Positions 50,973-63,105 are shown, counted from the stretch's first letter. The stretch: DNA of 64,000 nucleotides from Levilactobacillus bambusae (GCF_003124125.1 NZ_QCXQ01000007.1:1-64000); one strand, 5' to 3'. Notes: generated by a model from the sequence alone, not told the origin. Numbers and translations: made by a program.

Positions 50973-51533
50973 CTATTCTGCCTCCTTATTAATCAATGCC
51001 ACCGCAGCGTTAAAGTCTACCAAACTAATTTCAAACATCCGCAGTCGCTTTGCCAGTTGTTTACCATTGACGTACCCGATTCCCAGTTCTTCCCCCAGTA
51101 ATTTCCGGCGGTGTTTTGCACTGGGACCGGCAATCAAACCAGCGGCAAGTAAATCATGCTGACTGATGACTTCTGGTGCATCCTCCACCTCCGTGTAAAG
51201 ATGGTCCAGAGCCCGGCGAATACTGTCGGGGGTGGCATGTTCGACTCCTAAGGACCCCCCTTTTTTATCGGGCCGGCCTTCATCCCTGGGAAGAAAGGCG
51301 TGTTTGGCGTTTGGAACCACCTCGGCCACAATCTTTCGAATCTTTTCACCGGAAAAATCAGGGTCCGTAAAAATAATAATCCCCCGATTCTCCGCTAATT
51401 CCTCAATGAGCTGCAGGGTATCATCGTCAATGGCTGATCCACGAGTCTCAATCGTATCCGCATTGACCGCCCGGCTAATTGCTTTTGTATCATCTTTGCC
51501 TTCCACAACGAGGACTTCTTTAATTTTCTTCAT
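50973..51533 (-). CDS. rnmV: ribonuclease M5
   Basis: Toprim-domain endonuclease of 186 residues that matures 5S rRNA in low-GC Gram-positive bacteria. [14 protein letters not shown] holds the catalytic Glu and [12 protein letters not shown] the Asp pair. It overlaps the end of tatD by 14 bases and runs directly into rsmA. Confidence 0.96.
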   Translation of the reverse strand: MKKIKEVLVVEGKDDTKAISRAVNADTIETRGSAIDDDTLQLIEELAENRGIIIFTDPDFSGEKIRKIVAEVVPNAKHAFLPRDEGRPDKKGGSLGVEHATPDSIRRALDHLYTEVEDAPEVISQHDLLAAGLIAGPSAKHRRKLLGEELGIGYVNGKQLAKRLRMFEISLVDFNAAVALINKEAE

Positions 51534-52302
51534 CGTTCACTCCATAAAAAGTCAGGGTATTTCGATAGGTTGCCGCCGCAATTTCATCCGGGTTAACGTT
51601 GCGTAACCGGGCAATGGCCTCTACTGTATACAGGGTATTGGCCGGCTCGTTTTGCTTGCCCCGGTAAGGCACCGGCGCCAAATATGGCGCATCCGTCTCC
51701 ACCATCATCCGATCTAAAGGCGTCTGAATGGTACTTGCGTGCACATCATGGGCGCTATTGTAACTAACTACGCCGGAATAGGAGATCATCATCCCGAGAT
51801 CCAAAAACTTCGCTAACCATTCTGGGTCGCCGTTAAAACTGTGCATGACCCCACCGAACGTTTCAACGTGGGCCGCCTTTAAAATTTTGTAGGTCTCTTC
51901 AAACGCATCCCGGCAGTGAATGGCAACGGGTTTATGCAGGTTTCTCGCAAGTGCCAATTGGCGTTCAAAGACCGTTTTTTGGATTTTATGCGGCGCAACA
52001 TTTTGGTGGTAATCCATCCCAATCTCACCGAGGGCAACCACCGAGGGATCCGCCAGCTGATTTTCCAGTTCTGCCTCCGTGGAATCGTGGTAGTCCTTGG
52101 CGTTCTCGGGGTGCCACCCAACCACGGCTACCATTTCAGGGTACTGGTGCGCTAACGCAATGGCCCCGGCATTTAACCGGGTATCCGACCCCACGTTTGC
52201 CAGTCGAACGACCCCCAACCGTTTAGCCTGTGCCAGATAGCCGGGGATATCCGCCTGAAACTCGTCACTATTTAAGTGCGTGTGAGAATCAAAAATTTTC
52301 AT
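51520..52302 (-). CDS. tatD: TatD family metal-dependent hydrolase
   Basis: A 260-residue amidohydrolase-fold protein with the metal motif FDSHTHLN at the start. EIGMDYH, AIHCRDA and VETDAPYLAP follow in order. Members act as 3' DNases or D-aminoacyl-tRNA-related enzymes; the real role in this genome is open. It follows metG across a terminator and overlaps rnmV. Confidence 0.94.
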   Translation of the reverse strand: MKIFDSHTHLNSDEFQADIPGYLAQAKRLGVVRLANVGSDTRLNAGAIALAHQYPEMVAVVGWHPENAKDYHDSTEAELENQLADPSVVALGEIGMDYHQNVAPHKIQKTVFERQLALARNLHKPVAIHCRDAFEETYKILKAAHVETFGGVMHSFNGDPEWLAKFLDLGMMISYSGVVSYNSAHDVHASTIQTPLDRMMVETDAPYLAPVPYRGKQNEPANTLYTVEAIARLRNVNPDEIAAATYRNTLTFYGVNDEEN

Positions 52303-52328
52303 ATCGGCTCTCCCTTCAAATTATGAAA

Positions 52329-52363
52329 GGGGACCGGGTCAAATTTACTTTGCCGCGGTCCCC
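52329..52363 (-). terminator. terminator after metG
   Basis: GGGGACCG (52329-52336) and CGGTCCCC (52356-52363) pair perfectly, with a T-containing tail on the minus strand. Confidence 0.65.
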
Positions 52364-52385
52364 CAAGTTCTTTCACTGTATCTAA

Positions 52386-54473
<2,088 letters not shown>

Positions 54474-54516
54474 TTAATTTATTGTTGTTCGTATCATTTT
54501 CGATAAATTCTCTCTC

Positions 54517-54569
54517 AGTATAGCATAAACCGGAGTTCGGCAAAATGCGTTTTCGCCCTAACTCCGGTT
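54517..54569 (-). promoter_or_regulatory. metG promoter overlapping the upstream terminator
   Basis: AACCGGAGTT (54528-54537) and AACTCCGGTT (54560-54569) form a perfect 10-bp stem after the DUF72 gene. Directly after it the minus strand reads TGCTATACT (54517-54525), an extended -10. Terminator and metG promoter thus share bases. Confidence 0.6.
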
Positions 54570-54573
54570 CTTT

Positions 54574-55419
54574 TCAAAACAAATTTAGTTGCTGGGGAGC
54601 CAAATCATCCCAGTGTAAATGAAGGAGATCCTTCAACTTTAACGCATTCGGCGCCGCATCGTGACCAGAGTTGTTATTGAAGATAATGCAGACCTCTTTT
54701 GCCTGCTTCGCTAACTCGGTCGCCACCTGGGCAAAGTGTTCCAGTTCTTGATCACTATACCGGTACAGGGTGCGGGTCTTGCGCCAATTCTTATCTTGGT
54801 TGAACCAGCCCTTTTGATTTTGACCGTGCAGCCGTAGGAGTGCAAGGTCGGGCGTGGTGACAACCGGTTTAAACGGAACTCCGTCGTTAAGGTTATGGGG
54901 TTCATCCACGACCGCCATCGTCATGTTTAGCGACGTCAGATAGGCCGTCAAATCCAGTTTCAGATTTTCGTCATACCAGGAAGGGTTGCGAAACTCAACG
55001 GTAATCGGGTAATCCCCCATCTCTTGGCGAACAAGTTGTAGGTACTGAATATTAGCCGTATTGCGGGTAAAGAACGGTGGAAATTGAAAGAGCACCGTCT
55101 TCAGCTTCCCTGCCCGTTGCATTGGCCGCATCGTTTTGACGTAGTCCCTAAACGCCCGTTGCCGATCATCTTCTGAAACCGGGTCCTTCCTCACGTCGTG
55201 CTTCGTCATCACCTGGTTTGCTTTCATGACAAACTGGAACCCCTCCGGAACATCGCCTAACCACTTATCAATGGTCGTTTCTCTGGGAATTCCATAAAAC
55301 GGGGTGTCGACTTCCACCGTTGGAAAATAACCCGCATACTCCTGCAAGCTGACCTTGCGATCCTCATTTTCAATCAAGGCCGGATGGTCACTCCACGTTG
55401 TTAATCCAATCGTTATCAC
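54574..55419 (-). CDS. DUF72 family protein
   Basis: A 281-residue TIM-barrel protein of the DUF72 (YecE-like) family. The N-terminus ITIGLTTWSDHPAL, the segment VDTPFYGIPRETTIDKW and the C-terminal CIIFNNNSGHDAAPNALKL are typical. No catalytic activity is established for the family. It is 16 bases downstream of the sirtuin gene on the same strand, so the two are probably co-transcribed. Confidence 0.9.
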   Translation of the reverse strand: MITIGLTTWSDHPALIENEDRKVSLQEYAGYFPTVEVDTPFYGIPRETTIDKWLGDVPEGFQFVMKANQVMTKHDVRKDPVSEDDRQRAFRDYVKTMRPMQRAGKLKTVLFQFPPFFTRNTANIQYLQLVRQEMGDYPITVEFRNPSWYDENLKLDLTAYLTSLNMTMAVVDEPHNLNDGVPFKPVVTTPDLALLRLHGQNQKGWFNQDKNWRKTRTLYRYSDQELEHFAQVATELAKQAKEVCIIFNNNSGHDAAPNALKLKDLLHLHWDDLAPQQLNLF

Positions 55420-55435
55420 AAAAACTCCCCCTTTA

Positions 55436-56134
55436 TTAAACGGTTAAGTCATCAAAGAATTCTTCTGCATTCGTCTGAACCATTGTATAGGGAACCGGCA
55501 GATCCAGCCGCTCTTGATTAACCACGATAATTTTGGCCGCAGGTGACCGGTAATCTAATAATCCCGCAAACGGGTAGACCCGCATCGAAGTCCCCACGAT
55601 CACAATTAAATCGGCCTTCGCCACCGCTTGAACGCCCCGATTAACGGTTTCGGGATCTAATCCTTCCCCGTAGAGGACAATGTTGGGTCTTAACCAGCCA
55701 TGATCCATGGCATGACGCGGATCCACCAGGTAATCCTGCCACGGAAATCTTTGGTGGCAGGCCGCACAGTAAACGTCATATAAATTACCGTGAAACTCGA
55801 CGAGGTGGGTCGCTCCCGCAACGTGATACAAATTATCAATATTCTGCGTGACGATAGCGGCCCGCCCCTGATTGGTCAACGCCGCCTGTTTATCATGAAT
55901 GACGTTTGGCCGAGCCTCAGGGTAATACAGATTTGTCTTCATGTAATCGTAGAATACGTCGGGTTCCCGCGTAAAACACGTCTGGCTTAGGTAGTATTCC
56001 GCGTTTTGATGCCCCGTATACAAGCCGGCCTTAGACCGGTAATCAGGAATCCCAGAGGGGGTTGAAACCCCCGCCCCGGTTAGAAATACCATGTGCTGGG
56101 CCCGATCAAATGCCGTTTGAATCGCCGAATCCAT
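55436..56134 (-). CDS. sirtuin (SIR2) NAD-dependent deacylase with altered zinc site
   Basis: A 232-residue sirtuin. GAGVSTPSGIPDYRS and TQNIDNLY bind NAD and His115 in EFHGN is the catalytic His. The zinc ribbon has one normal pair, Cys123 and Cys126, but the second CxxC is absent. The same place reads RHAMDHGWLRPN, so His141 and His145 might be ligands instead. ATG 56134 follows GGGAGGCGTGATAGT, and the longer frame is rejected. Removal of acetyl groups from lysine or another NAD-dependent reaction is possible. It follows the HExxH gene. Confidence 0.9.
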   Translation of the reverse strand: MDSAIQTAFDRAQHMVFLTGAGVSTPSGIPDYRSKAGLYTGHQNAEYYLSQTCFTREPDVFYDYMKTNLYYPEARPNVIHDKQAALTNQGRAAIVTQNIDNLYHVAGATHLVEFHGNLYDVYCAACHQRFPWQDYLVDPRHAMDHGWLRPNIVLYGEGLDPETVNRGVQAVAKADLIVIVGTSMRVYPFAGLLDYRSPAAKIIVVNQERLDLPVPYTMVQTNAEEFFDDLTV

Positions 56135-56153
56135 ACTATCACGCCTCCCGATG

Positions 56154-57119
56154 CTAACGTAAGATGTAAGGCATTTCCAACTGCTTGAAGAGTTCTTCAA
56201 CCGTTAATTCATAAATTCCCTTGTAATAGTCTGGTGTGTCATCCCCGGGCTTCGGTGCTGAAATGACAAAGGAATTTTGGTTGTCCCCCTTATTAAAGCC
56301 AACGTACGCCCGACGACCGGTTTTTTGATCGTGAAGATCCGAGTGGAAAAGCTCAAAGACCTGTCGGACCTTCAACCGAAGCTGCCGCTCGCTTAACACG
56401 GAAGTAATCGTGGTAAATTCCGGATTATGAAGTGCCGGTAAATGCCACTCCGTCAGCTGATCATCAAACGCCTTGAAAAGCTTCACCACGTTACGCCGGA
56501 GGGTAAACGGTGAATCAATCTTCTTTTCTGAAATTAGCTGATACAGTTTTTCCGCAGCGGCTAATGCCACCGGATAATCCCGTTCGAGCTCCGGTTTTAC
56601 TTCGTCAAATCGGTCGCCGTAGAAAACCATGGCATCTAACAGGGTCAGCAGCCGAAGCGTCATTTCATCATCCAGCGGTTCGGGTTCCGGTTTAATCGTA
56701 TGCTTGATTCCCTTAAGGTACATCGCTTCTACTTCGTCGTTAATCAGGCCGTGCTTACGCTGTTCATCCACCACCACAAAATGACACACAATGTCATACA
56801 GTTCCGTTCCCATGAACATGAGCTGCTGGTCCAGCTGTTCATTGCCGGTAGTGAGGGAAAAGAAGACCTGAGGAAAGCCCCGCAACACCATCAATAAATG
56901 AAGCAATTCATGGGAAGCCGTATAATTGGGTGCCGAGAGATCCGCAATCTGAACCATTAAATCCTTCCCCGACTGTACCTGTTGGGACTGATCGTGCCGC
57001 ACGTAGCCGGACTGCAGCTGACCGATAAACTGTACGCTAACGTTCCCCGGAAATAAGTCGTTAACCGCGTTCAACAGGGACTGAGTGGCCTCGTTTAATT
57101 CAATTTCATCATTTGTCAT
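56154..57119 (-). CDS. unknown protein with HExxH motif
   Basis: A soluble 321-residue protein I do not recognise with confidence; it may belong to the group sometimes labelled IpaB/EvcA in lactobacilli. His70-Glu71-Leu-Leu-His74 (SHELLHLLM) lies in a helix-like stretch and is a candidate zinc-protease site, with Glu106 in GTELYDIV as possible third ligand. No signal peptide or membrane segment is seen. The last part ends TVEELFKQLEMPYILR. It sits 10 bases after mvaA and overlaps the frame upstream of the sirtuin, suggesting one transcript mvaA-HExxH-sirtuin-DUF72. Confidence 0.75.
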   Translation of the reverse strand: MTNDEIELNEATQSLLNAVNDLFPGNVSVQFIGQLQSGYVRHDQSQQVQSGKDLMVQIADLSAPNYTASHELLHLLMVLRGFPQVFFSLTTGNEQLDQQLMFMGTELYDIVCHFVVVDEQRKHGLINDEVEAMYLKGIKHTIKPEPEPLDDEMTLRLLTLLDAMVFYGDRFDEVKPELERDYPVALAAAEKLYQLISEKKIDSPFTLRRNVVKLFKAFDDQLTEWHLPALHNPEFTTITSVLSERQLRLKVRQVFELFHSDLHDQKTGRRAYVGFNKGDNQNSFVISAPKPGDDTPDYYKGIYELTVEELFKQLEMPYILR

Positions 57120-57129
57120 GTTTTTTCAC

Positions 57130-58380
57130 CTATTCTTGTCTTAATTCTTGTAAGAGTTCTTGTGCCGTAGCCAGATCTGCGTGCGAGACGGCCGTTAGTT
57201 TGGCCACTAAAGTGGGAACCTCATCGGTCGTTGCTCCAGCCGTGACAGCCAGTGATTTGTACTGCAGCCGCATGTGCCCCTGCTGAATCCCATCGGAAAC
57301 CAAAGCTCTTAAGGCCGATAAATTTTGGGCCAGTCCCACGCTGACTGCTAGCATCATGAGCTCGCGTGCGGTTTCAACCCCCGCAATCTGCTGATTTAAC
57401 CGACTCAATGGTAGCATGTTTATGGCGCCACCGACAAATCCGACGGCTAAGGGGAGGGTCAGTTCCCCGGATAGCATCTCATTTTCAACCCGCCACGTGC
57501 TCAGGCCTTCGTACTGCCCGTTTCGCGCCGCATACGCGTGAATCCCGCTTTCCGCCGCCCGCCAATCGTTTCCCATCGCAATGAGAACGGCATCCACTCC
57601 GTTCATGATACCCTTATTATGGGTGGCCGCCCGGTAAGAATCAACCTTGGCAAACTGGCTGGCAGCCGCAATTTGAGCGGCAACCGTTGCCCCGCTAAGT
57701 GTCTTGGTGGCAACGGCCGCGACGGGAATCTTAACCGTTGCTGTCGTTAAACACTCGGTGGCGTAGTTTGAGAGAATACTCATTAAGATGGGGGCGTTAA
57801 CTTGAGGCGTTAGCCATGCCGCTACCGCCTCAAGCATCGTGTTCATGGTGTTGGCCCCCATAGCCTCCCCAACGTCCACTTGCAAATCCAGGCTCACCCA
57901 ATCGGGAGCCATCGGCCGGACCCGAATATCGGTTGCGCCGGCCCCATGGGTTAAAACGGAGGGGTGCGCCGCATTTGCGGTCTTCAGGATTTCAGGCGCT
58001 AACTGGGTCAGTTTAGCCGCTAAATCAGCGGGATGGGTGACCTTCTGAAAGACAATCTGCCCCGTTAACTGCCGGTTTAAGACGGTAGCGGTCATTCCGC
58101 CGCCAAGTGCCGTCATTTTGCCCCCGTTACTTGCCGCCGCAATTACGGACGGTTCTTCAACCACCATGGGTACGTCATGGGTTACCCCATTGACCCGGAT
58201 TCCCGTGGCAATGCCCTCCGGGAGTCCATAGGTCGTCAGGTAGTTTTCCACGAGCTGCCCGTCCCGTTCGTTGGCTAAGGCCATCAACTGGGCTGTCTCT
58301 TGCGCTGTCAGGTGATGGCGCTCACTAATTTCGGTTAACCGGTCCTGATAACTTTTTTTGTAGAACGGTTCCTGTCCCAA
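57130..58380 (-). CDS. mvaA: HMG-CoA reductase, class II (degradative)
   Basis: Converts HMG-CoA to mevalonate, the committing step of isoprenoid synthesis in lactobacilli. The 416-residue protein has VVEEPSVIAAASNGGKM, the motif GEAMGANTMNTMLEAV and NKGIMNGVDAVLIA of class II enzymes. The start is TTG 58380: AAAGGAGGTAACCCAT lies immediately before it, and the protein then begins GQEPFYKKSYQDRL, as its relatives do. Upstream ATG and GTG codons in frame are rejected. The next mevalonate genes are not nearby. Confidence 0.95.
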   Translation of the reverse strand: MGQEPFYKKSYQDRLTEISERHHLTAQETAQLMALANERDGQLVENYLTTYGLPEGIATGIRVNGVTHDVPMVVEEPSVIAAASNGGKMTALGGGMTATVLNRQLTGQIVFQKVTHPADLAAKLTQLAPEILKTANAAHPSVLTHGAGATDIRVRPMAPDWVSLDLQVDVGEAMGANTMNTMLEAVAAWLTPQVNAPILMSILSNYATECLTTATVKIPVAAVATKTLSGATVAAQIAAASQFAKVDSYRAATHNKGIMNGVDAVLIAMGNDWRAAESGIHAYAARNGQYEGLSTWRVENEMLSGELTLPLAVGFVGGAINMLPLSRLNQQIAGVETARELMMLAVSVGLAQNLSALRALVSDGIQQGHMRLQYKSLAVTAGATTDEVPTLVAKLTAVSHADLATAQELLQELRQE

Positions 58381-58442
58381 ATGGGTTACCTCCTTTAACG
58401 AAATAGGGCTGTCCCAAACTTTCATTTGGTCCAACCCCACCC

Positions 58443-59375
58443 CTACTTTTGTTGAATATGTTTTTCAATGTAATCAAAAATGATTCCCTCTCGGACCCCA
58501 CTCTCGGAAAAAAGGACCTGGTCGGACCCCAACCGATCCAGCAATTGGATCAGGGGTAACATGCCGCCAACCATAATATCCGCCCGATCTGGTTCCAGAC
58601 CCGATATCTGTTTGCGCTGCTTCAAATCGGCACGCAGCAGTTTTTCAAACGCCTTAAAAACGTCCGTCCGGGTGAGCTGATAACCGTGAATGTCGTCAAT
58701 GTGCCGGTTACGCTGGTGCTTTTTGTTCATCCGAGCTAGGGACCGGTTGGCACCGCCGAGCAAGACTAAGGGCAGCGTCTGACACTTCCCTAACCAAGGG
58801 ATCGCCGCCAGTTGGTCCCAAACATACTGCTGGGCGGAAAAAAGATCGGCCGCCCGTACCCGGTTTTGGAGGTTGAACCGTTCACTCAAACTAACCGCCC
58901 CAAAGGGCACACTAATTTCGGCGCGGGAGTTACGGTTTGAAACATAAACTAATTCACAGCTGGCACCCCCGGTATCCAGTAAGAGGTAGTCGGAAACTTT
59001 CAGTTCATTAACGGTTCCCAGGTAGTCAAAGTGGGCCTCCTCAGTCCCTGTTAGAACCTGAATGGTAATCCCGATTGCCCGGTTGACCCGGTCTAAAAAG
59101 GCCGCTTGGTTTTTAGCCTGCCGAACGGCTGCCGTGGCAATGCCCATCATCGTGATGTGCTGGTAATTTTGGTAGACCTTTTGAAACGACCGGAGTGCCG
59201 CAATCGTTCGGGCAATTGCCGTGGGCTGCAAAATTTTTTCTCGGCCCATTCCCTCTGATAGCCGGCTGTCTTCCTTGACCCGTTTAACTTCACGGTAAGT
59301 TCCATCCTCGTGCAGGCCGTAGATGGCCAGCCGAACAGAGTTGGAGCCAATATCAATTATCCCCAAGTACTGCAT
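58443..59375 (-). CDS. ppx: Ppx/GppA family phosphatase
   Basis: A 310-residue ASKHA-fold enzyme that removes phosphate from polyphosphate or converts pppGpp to ppGpp. The phosphate loop GIIDIGSNSVRLAIYGL is at the start, and LLDTGGASCEL and GIATAAVRQAKN follow. It lacks the C-terminal HD domain of the long enzymes, so polyphosphatase is more likely than pppGpp hydrolase. The neighbours are trpS upstream and mvaA downstream, with short gaps; a terminator is not evident. Confidence 0.9.
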   Translation of the reverse strand: MQYLGIIDIGSNSVRLAIYGLHEDGTYREVKRVKEDSRLSEGMGREKILQPTAIARTIAALRSFQKVYQNYQHITMMGIATAAVRQAKNQAAFLDRVNRAIGITIQVLTGTEEAHFDYLGTVNELKVSDYLLLDTGGASCELVYVSNRNSRAEISVPFGAVSLSERFNLQNRVRAADLFSAQQYVWDQLAAIPWLGKCQTLPLVLLGGANRSLARMNKKHQRNRHIDDIHGYQLTRTDVFKAFEKLLRADLKQRKQISGLEPDRADIMVGGMLPLIQLLDRLGSDQVLFSESGVREGIIFDYIEKHIQQK

Positions 59376-59394
59376 CCCGCCACCTCATTTCACA

Positions 59395-60420
<1,026 letters not shown>

Positions 60421-60460
60421 TTATCTCGCTCCCTTAACTTTCATCATGATTGATTTTTGG

Positions 60461-60660
60461 AAAAAAAAGCGTCCTACTGCATCTCTGCACTAGGACGCTT
60501 GCGCGTGGTACCACCTATATTGCGATTTCTCGCCACTCAACTATAAGGGTAGTTTTCCCAGCGATTCTTCCGTGATTCAGTCCAATTCGGCACGTAGAGC
60601 CTTTCAACCAAGGGACCCTATCTCTGTTCCTGCCTACTTTCCCTGAAACAAATCTCTACC
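60461..60660 (-). promoter_or_regulatory. T-box riboswitch, tRNA-Trp specific
   Basis: The minus-strand leader has stem I closed by TAAGGGTAG/CTACCCTTA, an AGTA box above which GGCA pairs with TGCC, and GAAT-TGG-AC on the 3' side. This places the specifier UGG at 60582-60584. The T-box reads TAGGTGGTACCACGCG (60502-60517). The terminator has a 10-bp stem (60467-60476 with 60491-60500) and a run of eight T. The Trp codon matches the downstream trpS. Confidence 0.92.
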
Positions 60661-60663
60661 CTT

Positions 60664-60692
60664 AGTTTAACGAGATTTTAGCAAACTGTAAA
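60664..60692 (-). promoter_or_regulatory. trpS promoter
   Basis: The minus strand reads TTTACA (60687-60692), a 17-base spacer and TAAACT (60664-60669), a few bases upstream of the T-box stem I. Confidence 0.65.
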
Positions 60693-60730
60693 GCTGTTTC
60701 TTCTCTCCGTGACGCGGTAAAATAGATCCA

Positions 60731-60759
60731 TTGACTTTCGTTCCATAAGACACTAAAAT
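60731..60759 (+). promoter_or_regulatory. helD promoter
   Basis: TTGACT (60731-60736), a 17-base spacer and TAAAAT (60754-60759). Transcription would start near 60766, downstream of the first in-frame TTG. That rules out the longer reading of helD and supports GTG 60789 behind AAGGAGG. Confidence 0.7.
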
Positions 60760-60788
60760 TGTTCAAGCAATTTAAGGAGGCGGACCGT

Positions 60789-63092
60789 GTGGATGACGAA
60801 CAAAAACAGGAACAAGCCCGTGTAGATTCAGTCATTAATAAAATCTCAGACCGAATTGAAACCACCACGGACGAATACGAAAAGGCCCACGCCGAAAAGC
60901 GCGACGTCCAAAAAAACTACCGTAACAATACGTCCGTAAACTGGTTTGAAATTGATGATCGAATTGATACCAGTGCCGAACTACAGCAGCAGCGGGCCCT
61001 TGAATCACGGTTGAATGAAAATGAATCCATCATTAAAAACCAGTTAGAACGCTACCAAATCCTGGAAAAGTCCCCCTACTTCGGGCGCATTGATATACAG
61101 GATCCGGATGAATCCCAGCCCGAAAGGTTATACATCGGGACCTCCTCGTTCGTTGACGACGACCAAAACTTTTTGATCTACGATTGGCGGGCCCCCGTTT
61201 CAAGTATCTACTATAATGGTGTGCTCGGTCAGGTGGCCTATGAGACTCCCGCGGGGTCTCAAACCACCGACCTCCAAAAAAAACGGCAGTACCTTATTCA
61301 GAACGGCCACATTGAAAACATGTTCGACACCAATGAGACCGTGGGCGATGAAATGCTTCAGCACGTTTTGGGCGAACAAAACGACGACACCATGCAAAAC
61401 ATCGTGGCAACCATCCAGCGGGAACAAAACGACATTATTCGTGATACCCGCAGTGACCTGCTCGTTGTTCAGGGGGCTGCCGGGTCCGGAAAAACGTCCG
61501 CTATTTTGCAGCGGATTGCCTTTCTCCTGTACCACAGCCGCAGGGAACTCGAGGCCGACCAAATCGTTCTCTTTTCTCCCAACAAACTTTTTAGCCACTA
61601 CATTTCTGACGTTCTCCCCAGCCTTGGCGAACGAAATATGGCCCAGGTCACCCTCGCTGAATTCTTTAACGAACGGTTCGAGGGCCTGCACGTTCAATCC
61701 TTGTTTGACCGCTACGAAGCTGACCAAACCCATCCCGGGGATGCCCACCTGCGCGACTACAAGGAGGGGGCCGAATTTATGGCAACCATTCGGGACTACT
61801 GCCGGAACTTAAAGACGCCCGAGATGGCCTTCACCGATATTTTATTTGACGGCCGCATTTTCTTCAGTCACGGGGAAATCAAGGCCTTGTACGAGACCCT
61901 GCCAAACGTCTTACCCGTGGACCGGTTTCTTCAACTTAAGAACGCCCTGATTAAACAATTAAAGGCCCGAATCGACGTTGAGGCCAAAAAGGACTGGGTC
62001 CAAGATGCCATTGATAACCTAAGCACCGAAGAATACCACACCCTGTTAGGCAGCAAACGGCGCCACCAATTCCAGCAGTTAGATGATGAGGTGGCCTACA
62101 TTGCCCATAAATTGGTCAAAGATCGGTTACGCTCCGTATATGATGCCATTTATAACGGCTACTTCTTGGATACTTACCAGCAGTACAACGCCTTTCTTAA
62201 CCAGTGTTCCCTACCCGAAAACGTGAGTCAGTCCAGTTGGCAGCAAAGCATTTCAGACTACCACGACCAAATTGAGTACCACCGGCTAAATCTCATTGAT
62301 GCCGCTCCGTTGCTATACTTGCGGGATCAACTTCTTGGGGGCGGAACCAACAGTGCCATTCAGTTCCTGTTCATCGATGAAATGCAGGACTACTCCTTGG
62401 CTCAGCTGCTATATCTCCACCATGCCTTCCCCCGTGCCAAACTGACCTTCCTTGGCGACAGTGAGCAGGCCCTTTTTAAGGACGTTGAAGAGCCAGAAGC
62501 CGTTTTACGCCAGCTAAACGAAGCCTTCCACGTTAAAAAGTCCCGGTTAATTACGCTGAATCGTTCTTACCGGTCAACGTACCCCATTACGACGTTTGCT
62601 AAGTCGCTGCTACCAGACGGTGATCGGATTGAGGCGTTTAACCGCCCTGGTGACCTACCAAAACTGATCATTCGCTATGACCACGCTGGTGCCACCCGCG
62701 CCCTCATCCGGGAGGTTCAAACGGAACTCGCTGAAAGCAGCGTCTGTGCCATTCTTACCAAGAATCTAACCGAGGCACGCCAGGTCTATCAGGAAATTCA
62801 CGGTGAACTCGATCAAGTCACCCTCTTAACCGACATGGACCGTAGTCTGCCAAAGGGGGCCGTTGTTTTACCGATCTATCTGGCCAAGGGATTAGAATTC
62901 GATAGCGTCATTGCTTACGACGTTTCAGCCCAAAACTACCCGGACGCTTCATTGACGGGAACGTTATACACCATTGCTACCCGGGCAATGCATCACCTAA
63001 CCCTCCTCAGCATTGGACCCGTCTCTCCCCTCATTGCAACGCCCCGGATTCCAGCGGGTCAACTTCAAATTGAACATGAGTTAAATAACTAA
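60789..63092 (+). CDS. helD: RNA polymerase recycling helicase HelD
   Basis: A 767-residue UvrD-like ATPase that releases stalled RNA polymerase from nucleic acid in Gram-positive bacteria. An N-terminal coiled coil (about 1-100), which enters the polymerase secondary channel in known structures, precedes the UvrD-like domains. Walker A is QGAAGSGKTSAILQR, Walker B FLFIDEMQDYS. The C-terminal domain has KGLEFDSVIAYDVS. GTG 60789 follows TTTAAGGAGGCGGACCGT. It is divergent from trpS and converges on napA. Confidence 0.9.
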   Translation: MDDEQKQEQARVDSVINKISDRIETTTDEYEKAHAEKRDVQKNYRNNTSVNWFEIDDRIDTSAELQQQRALESRLNENESIIKNQLERYQILEKSPYFGRIDIQDPDESQPERLYIGTSSFVDDDQNFLIYDWRAPVSSIYYNGVLGQVAYETPAGSQTTDLQKKRQYLIQNGHIENMFDTNETVGDEMLQHVLGEQNDDTMQNIVATIQREQNDIIRDTRSDLLVVQGAAGSGKTSAILQRIAFLLYHSRRELEADQIVLFSPNKLFSHYISDVLPSLGERNMAQVTLAEFFNERFEGLHVQSLFDRYEADQTHPGDAHLRDYKEGAEFMATIRDYCRNLKTPEMAFTDILFDGRIFFSHGEIKALYETLPNVLPVDRFLQLKNALIKQLKARIDVEAKKDWVQDAIDNLSTEEYHTLLGSKRRHQFQQLDDEVAYIAHKLVKDRLRSVYDAIYNGYFLDTYQQYNAFLNQCSLPENVSQSSWQQSISDYHDQIEYHRLNLIDAAPLLYLRDQLLGGGTNSAIQFLFIDEMQDYSLAQLLYLHHAFPRAKLTFLGDSEQALFKDVEEPEAVLRQLNEAFHVKKSRLITLNRSYRSTYPITTFAKSLLPDGDRIEAFNRPGDLPKLIIRYDHAGATRALIREVQTELAESSVCAILTKNLTEARQVYQEIHGELDQVTLLTDMDRSLPKGAVVLPIYLAKGLEFDSVIAYDVSAQNYPDASLTGTLYTIATRAMHHLTLLSIGPVSPLIATPRIPAGQLQIEHELNN

Positions 63093-63105
63093 GGTGCAAT
63101 CACTT

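Noticed and set aside
60421-60788. CRISPR-like or repeat structure in the trpS-helD gap
   Set aside because: The inverted repeats belong to the T-box leader and its terminator; there are no spaced direct repeats.
61200-61812. Long ORFs on both strands inside helD
   Set aside because: They are shadow frames of helD with no recognisable domains; helD has complete helicase motifs across the region.
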